Source: Strigamia acuminata
Lineage: Eukaryota > Arthropoda > Chilopoda > Geophilomorpha > Linotaeniidae
Length of the DNA: 64,000 nucleotides
NCBI GenBank assembly: GCA_949358305.1
Contig: OX442324.1
Coordinates: 3,912,001-3,976,000 of the forward strand
Reading direction: 5' to 3'
Of this stretch, positions 22,945-34,900 are shown one piece after another (positions within the stretch are counted from its first letter, which is position 1; each line of letters begins with the position of its first letter). A program made the translations under genes and the position numbers. Under the pieces are notes generated by a model that saw only the letters and a list, made by a program, of their open reading frames with translations, did not search any database and was not told where the DNA came from.

Positions 22945-25900
22945 ATGCTTCATGAACGCGCACCTGATACGATGGGAGGTGGTGGAACCAACACGGTAAT
23001 GGAACATGTGCCTGTTGCACGTGGCATTTCAGACGAACGTTTGCGCCGAGAATTGATGCAAATGTTCGACCACGCTTTTCGGCCAAAACTCAAACCGGTT
23101 GCGATCAAATGGCGCCAATTCCTGCACTCGTCGTCCGGCAAAGTCTTGTGCTCGACGCCCAGCGAGACTTGCACAAATCAAACGTGCAAATGCCATACCC
23201 CAAACAAAAAACAACCGGCCATCATTCGCCAATACTATCCAGGTAATGAACTCTTTTTTTACAAAAATACTTTTTTCAACTAATTTTTCACCGCTTGTAT
23301 ATTAAATATTTATTTCATTTTTTATCTCGATAAAATTAAGTTGTGTTTACACGGTTAAGTGTGACAAATGTCAGAAAGAGAGAGATTCAGCGGTACATGT
23401 CCTAATTATTCGAGTCACGATGGTGTGACCGGTCATATTCGTCAGATTTTTATATTATTTTTTTTTAATCTCATTTAAATTACGAACGATTATTGACCGT
23501 TTTTAATTGCGCGCACTGAACCGTGCCTCACAGGACACCGTTATTGACTTAAGTAATTATACAAAGCGATGACAAATCGATGGTAATTAGCGTGAATAAC
23601 GTCACTTTGTTGCTTCATTGACATGTGTCAGTTACAGATGAAGAGCTCTGTGACAAACCAGACTGCTGGAGATTTCATTTGCGGGAACGCGAAGAGCCAG
23701 ACAGTGATGAAAGTGATGCGTCCGTATTCGCCGGATGTCAAGGTGTGGCTGGACCGGAATCTGCCATCTGGAGTAAAGACGGGACTTTGCGCGGTGTCAC
23801 CAACAGAGTACGGGCAGGCATCGCAACGTTTTTACACCCTAGTGGTCAAGTAAATCCAATTTTTTTTTTTTTTTTTAAAACATTATAATCTTAAGACAAA
23901 CTGAACATCTTTCGACACAACTGTCTCGTGGCCCGTGGAGCAGTTCGTCCAAAGATTTTCAACATTTTCGAATTGAAAATAAAATCATTTGTCGCGTGAG
24001 AGACGCGAAAATGTTTCTATTTCCCAATCGTTTTCTTTTTATCGGGACAACTTAACGAGCGTCTTAATCACGTCATGTGACCTAAAATCCTCGTAATGTC
24101 GTCTAGACTTTATTAAACACAGTTATTTTAGAAATGAAAGGCACTCGTTCTCTTTAGGCTCAATTTTCATTTTCTTTTCAAAAATTTGATTTATTACTGC
24201 GGTGATAAATCGATTTTTGTTTTCTTCTTTTCTTTTGCTCCGGTGGAAATACGTGATATTTTGCCGCGGCGATTAGAGAAGGCCAGCTCGTACTTCAATG
24301 ACCAGCTAAGCTGAAGCGACAATTAGTTATTGGTCAAATCATCACATAACATTGATATTATTTTGCCACACAAATAATTAAATTACCCAAACCATCCAAA
24401 TAAAAAATTAAAAAAAAGTTTTAATTTTTAATTTGACATTAGTTTCGTGGTCTTGACCAAACTTTAGAAAATTAAATGTTCAGGTGACCTCAACCAGCAC
24501 CACTGACAGTGAACTGGCCTTTAATACTTAAAACTAAATACCGAAAAATTTAATGTTTGATAATTTAATACGAGTATTTAGCAAAAATAAAAAAAAAAAA
24601 TAATAACAAAAAAAATAAAAATAAAAAATAAAAAACTAGGTCTATTTTTTGGAGCAACTCAATTACATTTCTTCGCAGAAAATCGCAATGTTAATTTAAT
24701 ATCGATTCTCCCCCTCCATTATTAATCGATTTCCGCTCAATTTATTGGGTACTCGTAGACAAAAAGCGAGCCTAATCCGCACAAAACACTGGTAAAAAGT
24801 GTCACATAATGGCAAAGTGTGGGATCTCATTCAGATGTTAAGTCTAATTGGTAATGATCAAGTGGCCATCAAAGAGAACCTGATAAGGATGCGATTAAGC
24901 AACCTGAGCGTCCTCTACTGCCCCCATCGCTGGAGGGCAAGTGGCCATGCGCAGTTCAGACAAAAGGAGCTTTAGCTGGGAGCATCAAATTCCGTCATAA
25001 TCTCTCATGTCGTCTTGTGTGGCATTTGCTAGCAGGGATTAAGGGATATCAACTGCAATTGCAACTGATGCTCTTTCCCTGAATTCATACCACAAACTAA
25101 ACTCCTGCAATTCTGAATTTCTCTTCATGCTTGCTTAACTATCAAATATGAAGCACATCTAAATATTAATTTAACTAAATGCTAAATTATAGCGCATGTT
25201 TTTCCCCCTCTTCGTGAGAAATTATTTACAAACCCCGTAACGCCAGAATACAAAAATAAAAAATAAATAACTTTATAAAAAAATAAAAAAATAAAAAATA
25301 TTCCAAGCCTCGGCAATAAATAAGGATATTTTTTTTATGTTAACATTGAGAGAGAGAAAAAAAAAGGAAGGAAGGAACGAAGGAAGTTCAAAATAAAAAT
25401 CAAGGTTAATTAAAACGCCTTTACCGTGATTCCAAACTTAAATGAACTTGACACACATTTCATAACAAGCGATCCAGCTAACGAACAGGAGATTAAATCC
25501 AACTTACAGGCGTGAGCAGTCAAGAATGCAAAAACTCAGTGTTAACAATTCAATTTCACTTCATAATAACAGTGGAAGGTCAAGTAAAGACACTTGCAAT
25601 GACAAGTTGCATGCACTTCAACTTCCGTCACACTTTTGTCATTGAGAATAATGCCATTCTTTCAGCAATGACCAAACTGCCACAAAATGCACCAAATTTC
25701 AATCGGCGAGCATTTCACGACCGCACCGAAAACGCATTAAAAATCCATCCGTGCCCACATGGTTCAAAAATATATGTTACAATATATTGCTTTTCACTTA
25801 CTGCAGGGATGTGCAGCCTTTTTTCTGCCAAGGGCCATTGGAATATTTCTAACATCATTTGCGAGCCATATAAAATTATCAACTTAAAAATTAGCCCGCT

Positions 25901-28900
25901 ATACTCTGTCCATGTGTAACTTGGGCCTATTTCCGATTGGCTGAGCCTTTTCACTTGTGTAGTGATACCAAAAATGGCAGTTTTGAATAAAAGCCGCGGC
26001 TCTTAATCGATATGCTACGCCACCGGTCCCTACACTGCAAGTCACTTATAACTTGAGGGTCCATTTTAAGATCAAAATACTGTTCCCATATACTGATGAC
26101 TGCAATATCGATCTATTGATATTTCAGCCCATTTCAGCAATTGAAAAAAAAAATCCCGCTAAGAAAATAATTTTAAAAACCTTTTCTGGGGCCCCGGGTC
26201 CCCTCTCGAGACACGGCCCGCAATCGAAGAAATACTCTATTCTCTCTAATCTATCCATCCCATCACACAGTTGCTAGGCATCCCGCCAATCGTGACTTAA
26301 CCCGAAGTCGTGGTTCAATGCAGTTTAGGCGGTTAACAAATTAATGCAACGCCATTACAATAGCGACCGGTGATTATTCATTAAAAGGTCATCGCCGATT
26401 ATCGCTAAAAGATAGTTACGTTTAGATGCCAGATAAGCCGCTTGAAACCACAATAAAACTTGTTTACGCAACAAATTACTATTGTTTATAATCGATACTT
26501 TGTCAAACAAGCAAAAAGGCCGTATTTGCCGACAACTTGTTTCTATTTATTTTTTCATTCGCTCAATGAAATGTTTTCCCTCCCACTTTAATAACTATCT
26601 AACCGATCAACCTTTTACTTTATCTAATTACTTTTTTTTTTATTTACTTACTTATTTATTATTTTTTTTTTCCCGTCTATTTCCAAGAGCAAATTGGGTC
26701 AAGAGAATGGCCATGTTGTCGTCTACATTTCATCCCTGGGGATCATAAGAGAGACGTTTCAAAAATGTTTATCTGTACGTTCCATCTTAAGCACTTTGCT
26801 CATCCACTATGACGAAAGAGATGTGTATCTCAACAAGAACCATCAAGGACAGTTAATGGACAGACTTGGAATCGACAAACTAACAATTCCTCAAGTGTTT
26901 GTCGGAGGACACCATTTAGGAGTAAGTCCAAACTTCTTAGATAACGTTACACACGCGTCTTTACCGCTAAAAATACCATAAACAACTCACTTCTCTTTTA
27001 CTAACCATTCCAATCGAAACAACCACAAACAACGTCACAAAATAAAATAAAAAATAAAATATCCAAAAAAAAAAAAAAAAAAAACCCCAACAAGAACAAG
27101 AAGAAAAAAAGCCAAAAAAAAAAAAACCTTTTAATTACAGTACGCAACAATCGTTTCAATCACCCGCCAAAAAAAAATCTTACCTCTTTTTCTTGTCCTT
27201 TTTTATTTGTATTTTATTTTTTTACCCATTTCGAAAATACCCAATTGGGCAGCACTGAATCCCTCGGCAAGAGAAGGCCATGGTCCCCATGCAGCGAGGG
27301 TTTAGCTCGGCTGACTTTATTGACTTATTCTGATCTTGCACCAAGTGCTTGCAATCCGAGCGACTTTTCCTACAAATCCCTGGCGGGTCCCACGAGAGCC
27401 CGAGAATGCGTGCATCTCCCTTGATCCCCGGTCCTCACTCACTTTACTAAAGCACAACATAAGACTCGACTATTCACAAACCCATCAACAGACGTCGCCT
27501 TTTGCACTTTTCCCAAGACATGGTCTTGTGATAGATTCGCGCGCAACCACGCGTGACGTAATGGATGATTCAAACAACCCGCTGTCAAACTCATGTCTGC
27601 GTCTGCAGAGTTCCTCGGCTGCTACGACCAACAATACATCTTTTTCTTTCCCCGCTCTCCCCCTCCATTTTTTCTTAATCGCCAACAAACGATCCCGTTA
27701 ATGAAGCGGCAAAACTTGTTTCTCAAGAAAGCCGAATCAATTACTCAGATTTCTTAGCCGCAGCTCTGATTTAAACCAATTAAGCCTACTTTTCATCATT
27801 ATCCTTATTGTCAAACATCCCCAGAGCACGATGCAGAGCTTCATTGTTAGACGTGCAACGTGAGACGTTGTAATTGCTCATCAAGCAAAATTAAACACGA
27901 TTTACTCGGGTCATATTTTTCAAGCTACAAACCGTAAACAAATCCGTCTGAATTTTATTAGGCAATGTCTGCCGCCAGGGGAAAACAACCTAACCTTATT
28001 CGCACAAAATCAAGCCCTAACCTATAACCTAGGGGATGATTTTGCTTACAAAATGATTAGGCTAATGCGCCACATATCCAAGCTAGCATGGAACCAATAG
28101 ACAATCAACTGACCATGTGCAAAGAATTGTGGGAAGTGTTCTGGACTATAGCTTAAGGCAGCCATATTTTATTCCACAAAAAAGCTTTTTTTTTATTTTA
28201 CTAGTATATAATGTCTAAATACGAATAGTTTTTTAATTATTATTAAGATAATTTAATGTTTATAACATATAACACCCTACAGGGGAGCGCCGTATAAAGT
28301 TTTGCCATCCGCTTGCACTAGGTGGCGTATTAAAATTAGTTTCAAAACATGGCTCCTGCCAGGAAAAATGTGATTGCACCAGGAAAAATGTGATTGCACC
28401 AGGAAAAATGTGATTGCACCAGGAAAAATGTGATTGTGCACATGTGCAGAAGGATTTTTGAAAAGGAGACAGAAATGACCGACCACGGCTATGGGAAGGT
28501 TAAACGTTTTTAAACTATCATATTTCTTCAATTCTAAGACGCCATCGATTGTAAGACGCACCCAGTTTTTAGAGATGCTTAAATGGATAAAAAAGTGTCT
28601 TAGAATCAAAGAAATACGGTAGATAATTTTGGGTTACATGCATTCACACCAATACTTAGAATTAAATTGAAACGTTACACTAGTTCAAACATTCTGATAC
28701 AAACAATAGATCCTTTGTGTCTGAGAAAATGTTCACCAGGATACTTTTACTTATCAGTAGACACATCCATTTACGACTATCGTGCTTGCAAAAACTTATC
28801 CATCTGCATCCCACCTCCAATTTGAAAAGATGGATGTGGTCCGATATGGAAAAGGTTTGCTCATCCCTGCTTTGGACCATTAGCCAAAATGGATAAGGGA

Positions 28901-31900
28901 GTGGGAGAATAATCACCTCATTCTAACTGCCATCTAATAACAATTAAGATAAACAATCCATTCCTAATTACAAGTCAATTTTTGATGTGTTTGTAAGTAC
29001 CTTTCGGGTTTTTTTTAAAAATCCTAATCCTTCACATTCACAACATAGAAATTTGATGATATCTAAGTAGTGGTACATTAGAAACCTAACGTAATATCAC
29101 AATCGATCATTCTCCCAGCCCATTCTTGTTATTGGTATAAGGATGTACACAAAGTAGAATTCGGAGAATGAAGACAGACTTTTGGTCAAAGGCAACTTTT
29201 ACCTGGGGTCGATTTTGCTGTTTTCTCAATAGTTCCTTTCCGTCGAAATTAACCATTCCCTGCAAAATACAAATGTACATACATATAAATATACATAGAC
29301 TATATTTAAAAATATATTAAAAATGCAATTGTTGCTGAAATACCTCCTATTCTCTTTCTGTTTGTTCAAAATTCAAGACAATACACGAATTTATTTTTAT
29401 GAACTAATTTGTACCTTTAAAGATTCTAATGCCTGCTAGCATTGGCTTTTAATGTGCTTAACACAATACTAAAAGCTCCATTCACAATTTACTAGGCCCT
29501 TTTTTAAGCCTTAAAAGCCGATTAAAGGTCGATACATTACAACCTCATATTTTTTCTATCTAAACATGCAATAAAAATATTTAAAAAAAAAAAAAAAAAT
29601 CTGAAAATATTACTTTTAATACTCCCACTCCCCAAAAAAAATTTAAATTTACTCCCATTTATTTAGAGAATGCAAAAACCTCAACAAACTGCAAAATTTA
29701 AATTAAGTCATAAGATACTTCCTCCGTAGTACAACTCTATTCATTTTCAACCCGATATAATCTTCGTTATAGCGGGGTTGTGTGAAACCCATGATTTCTA
29801 ATTAGTTATCCAAAAAAGACGAGTTCAGCATGAAGGAAATCTAAATGCGAAAGGCATGTTAAACAGCACATAAAATAGCGAAGAGTAAGATGAAAGAGAT
29901 GTTGACTCCCATCCAATAGTGCACCTGATTCCTCCAAGGAAGGGGACATCATTCAAGAGAATTTTTTTCCAATCTTATTAAATCACATTCACTTTTTAAT
30001 TCAATGAGGTTTCAAAAACAGGTCAATTATTCATTATTGCAATTGTTCCATTACACAATCAATCACGCACGGTGAATCGCTTCACAATAAAGATTGATTA
30101 TATTTCATCTAATTCCCTCGTACTACAAATATTATCGTCAACTAAAACTTCATAAATAAGCCATAAGCCACTTAAAATGAAAATTGTTGTGCTCTCTGGA
30201 ACGCTTGGGGGGGCAGAGGTCCTCCTTGTAACGATATAAAGAAAACATATACCCTAATATTAAAAAAAAAACATTGACAAAATAATAGGTGCATCTTGGT
30301 TTCCACAAACTAACAGCAAACAAAAGACAAAAACACACCTGACTATATATTTGTAAACGAGTTGATGCTAAATTCAAACTGCGCATCCCGCGGTCTGCAC
30401 ACCGTTAACGTGGTTCAAATACAGTTAAAATTGCAAATTATATTTTTTTTAAATTACTTTTATTGATTTCTTGTTGTTGCCATACATTTTCTTTGGTTTA
30501 GCAATATTAAGCCTACACTCAAAACCACCCCAACGTTGATCTATTTCAGCCGGTTTACGCCTAACTGTGTACTGTGTTCTACTACGCGGAAAAGTAGTTC
30601 TGTGTCAAAGCATCACCTTTGACAATGTTGGTAATCGAGCACAATGTCTGGAGTTTGATTACAATTACGGCCCACTTCTTCAACATAATTATTCTTTTCT
30701 TCGATTTTTTTTCGTGATGGATGCTTTACCTTGAAGCAGCCCTACAACAACTGCAAGCTCGAACCCGACATAACTCGTGTGGTCGACATTTTGAATTTGG
30801 TTGTAAAAACTAAAACCAGGGCATAAACCTCTTCAAAAACCATTATGATTTCTGCTTTTGTAGTTTTTGATGATAATCTTTGTATCAAACACCAAAACAA
30901 ACAAAAAAACAACAAAAAAAACAGCAAAAACAAACGATGAATGCACGTATTGTAATCATCATTATTTTCTGGTTATTTCTTTCCACTTTACCCGTTAATT
31001 CCTCCCAGTTGGCTCAAAAACAATAAATCTGAAACAAAACACCAGCGAATTAAAATTCTATTGCTTTCTGTCCATGTCACCCAAATCGGCTTCACACATT
31101 TAAAACCATTTAACATTTCAATAACTCTTGATCCCACATTTGAATATTTCATCCAACGTCACACATTTCTCACCCGGCACGCCAACACAACACCCCAAAA
31201 AAGAAAGCACGAACGAAACGGGTGTTTCTCAACTATTAAATCTCTAAAGCAACAATCTCCCAACGTTCAACTCGCAATCAACCCCGCAAAAAAAATACAA
31301 CAAAAGCTTTTCATCAGTTCCAGCACCACAATGTTACCTCTCTTCAATCTCATCTTCAGATCCCCCTTATACTCTTGATGAATTCTTTCGCCGCAATCGA
31401 CGTTATGTATTCTACGCATGCGTCAAGAACAATTCCCCATCTTTTTATTTCTTTCTTTCGTTTCCTTTTCTTTTTCACTGATCGTAATCCGGTGCCATTT
31501 GCATTCGGCTTACTAGCTCCCTTTTCCGTGGGCGACATTGATGGAAAGGACGGGCCTTCTTTCCTCGCTCAGGGAACTTTGCTCCCCTGGCGGCCATTTT
31601 ACTTGAGTGACGGGCAAAATGGAAGAAGGTGAGGCGATTCTAATAAGCGGCTAGCACCGTCGCACACGCTCGCGAGGCATATTTATGGCTGGCGAAGAGC
31701 TTCGACGACCCTTCTAATACCTTATTTGCACAAAACCCAAACCCTATCTCCAATTCCTAGTACAGAAAAAAGAAAAGAAAAGAAAACGTCTACCAAACTC
31801 AAACTATATATACTTTTTCAAATTTTCATTCAAATAGTTCTCTATTTTTTCTTTACACAAAATCAGTGGAGAATAGAATAACCCTTGCATGCTAACGTGA

Positions 31901-34900
31901 TGGATGCGTTAATGCTTTACACGTCGTTCATTATTTAAAGCCTAAGCTGCATTTGCCGTGATTTAGTAGCTACTAATCAGTTTATTCGCTAGCAAATGCA
32001 TGTTTAGTCTGCAACCCAAATGCAAAATTCCGACTAATCTTACCATTAAAAATTAATTGTGCCAACTCACAATTTGCAGCGTATAACAACAGCTCACTTT
32101 TGTCATCTTGGGATTGCACAATCCAAGTAATGAGAAGAAAACTTTAACCCACTAAATTGATTTATTACTCAGCTGAACAAACTGGTCAACAGGCAGTTAA
32201 CCTTCTGCAGTTATCAGTAGCCTCCAAACAGATTGTTTCTTTAGTTAAAACACGTAATATGTCCTTTGAGACAGCGTTAATGTAGCAAATTCACTTCGTC
32301 TATCACGGCGCTTTATAAAAATGTATTTGTATTTTTCGCCTTGCGTTCGATACATCTAGCCTTGCATTTGCACATGTACTTACCATTTCCATAGAAAGTA
32401 CTCACCACACCACAAATTGAAAACACACATCCAAATACTGATCAGACCCAATGCTGCTTAACTTTCGCATTCTAATGTAAGGTGATCAGCATGGTGGGCC
32501 TTTCCTGCTTTACCCTCTTTGCATCTTGCACTCATACTTTCTGCTTGCATACATATGCACACGTTGAGGGATAGTTGCACTCAACAATCTCAACAATCTT
32601 GTCCGGTGATTTTGACGCCAATAGTAGCCAAAATGCATTTATAAAAATGACATCATTCTGCGGACAAATGATGAGTAGTTTAAATCAAACTGAACGCCAA
32701 CAATGTAGCCAATTTGTCCACAGAAAGTTGTAACAACACACAGGGCTAGACTGGCCCGGCGTGATACCGGAAATTTTCCAGTGGTCCGTTGGGTTGTGAA
32801 ATCTTTTTCATTTCACTATAGCCTGGCCCCGTGAGCCGACTTATCCAGATTTCCCGTTACTAAATTTGTTCCCAGTCCAACCCTGACAACACGTTTGTAC
32901 AGGATAACATTGTTCACACAAAAATGGCAAATAGAAAGTCCTAGAGTAAACTAAAATTTCCTTTTCATATCCTCCACACACACACTCATATAATAAAAAA
33001 AAGCAGAACCGTTCAGACAATAGATGAATCCAATATTAATTCACCAGTTATAAAGTATTTGAATCACCTGATTGTTTCTACACACATTATTCAATTGAGC
33101 AAGCATTAAGACAAGCCATTAAGAATTCTCAAAATTGAATTCAAGTGAATGATTGAAGCACCTTTCAGATGCAGCTAATATGGTAATTGCAAGACCAATT
33201 CACTTGGCAGAAATGCTTTATCGATTTTACACCTTTCACAATAACCCGTCAAACAGTTCAAAGTATTAACATCTTCTGTATTGGTCTTTCTCTTCTCATC
33301 TGCTTCCATGTGCTCACCTCAAACAGCACCAAGCAAAAAAAGAATAATAAAAAAAAAGGCTTACCTCAGCACGTGCCAAGAGATTTGTGGGCAGTGTAGA
33401 GTTAAAGAGGGCGCTTTAACGACTGCAAAAGCCCAATATAGAGAAGAATCTCAAGGGCTAACTGCACTTGGAAATGCCTACTGCTTGCCAAGGGCTGAGA
33501 ATGCCCAAGTTGATGGATTTATTGACACCATTTTGGCAGAGGCTCGCTAAATATTTACCTATTTTATTAAGAAAAAGGTCTGTGAATCAATGTGAGGAGA
33601 GGAGGTTAGTGGCAAATGAATTCTCAAACAGTCGAATCCTGAGGAGACCATGCTCAAGATGGTAGAGCTAATAAGACCAAAGAAGCAAAGGGGCAATAGA
33701 TAGTTCTACTGCCTCTTGCATTCCTCACGTGCACGCGCACATTCCTGGTCAAACGACCCTGAGACCCGACGTAAGATGACCCCGTTTCTAAACCAACTTC
33801 CTCCGTCCACCATCAGAGTTCAATAAGCGGAAGCGTGTTTGTGTTAGTGACAAAGGCCATGGCAAAATTACTATCATGATTGACATCAGCATTAACCACA
33901 AAAAAACACCAACTAAGCTTAGCACCGAAAATCAATTAAAACTTTTAACTAATTAAATCAGGATTCGCACAGTTGCCTAGTCAACATGAAACACAAAATA
34001 AAATTAAAATTTTGCTATTCACCACACCAATGCTTCCTAGATAACTGCTCCTGATATTGAATTCCAGTCCAGGGTTTGCAATGGCCATCATAAAGCCTCA
34101 ACAACAAACCGCAACAACCCATTTCTCATCCTACCAAACTAATCAATCATGCCGAGTAAATTCGATGCATATGCGACTGTGGTTTGCGATCCTGTTCACT
34201 GAGTGCAGTCTTCCAACAAATACTTCTTCCAACATTTAATAATTACTATCTACTAAGTTAACAAACGCAACATGTGGACTCCCATGGCTGTATCTTAGGA
34301 AAAAAAGGCCGGAAAACAATCAAATTTAAACTGAATACTTGTACTTGCCCCACATTTTGCTTTAGTCAACTTAAAATTTAAAAAATCCTGGTCAGACTCA
34401 CAATTTTTGGACATGCCCTTTAAAGCGAGGTAATACGGTATTTATGAGCAAGTGTTTTTGACACACCCACTAAAGACCAAAGTAAAAAAAAAAAAAAAAA
34501 AAAAAGACCCACATTTGATGTCCACACACCGTGCGGGCAAATCTGTTCTGGTGGGAATGAAAAAAATCACTTATCGAACTTTAGTCTGGGTGTATCTATT
34601 GTATCTATTCTCCCTAAAGATTGTTTCCATGCTTTTCGGATTCCCCCTATTGGATTACTCACTGCAAGACATAAGAAGCGTGAGAGTTCGTGTTGGGTGA
34701 GCCAGCAAAGATTAGACATAAAAAACTGTAATTAAAACTCAATAGTCTAAAACCTGCCCCAGATAGCACAATTTACTACCAAATTATTGGTTGGAAAAAA
34801 CCATACGGCTCGGACTCTGCGGAATCCTTAGCTGTACCTGTAGCAGGTTGTAGACCATTTGTGATAACTCTGGTTGGCATCACTAATCAGTCTGCACAGC

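Noticed and set aside
31375-31660. Frame and ATGGAAGAAG|GTGAGG start-plus-donor in GRXCR-type intron 3
   Set aside because: Only three full codons before the donor and the phase does not join to the next exon; kept only as a GC-rich patch.
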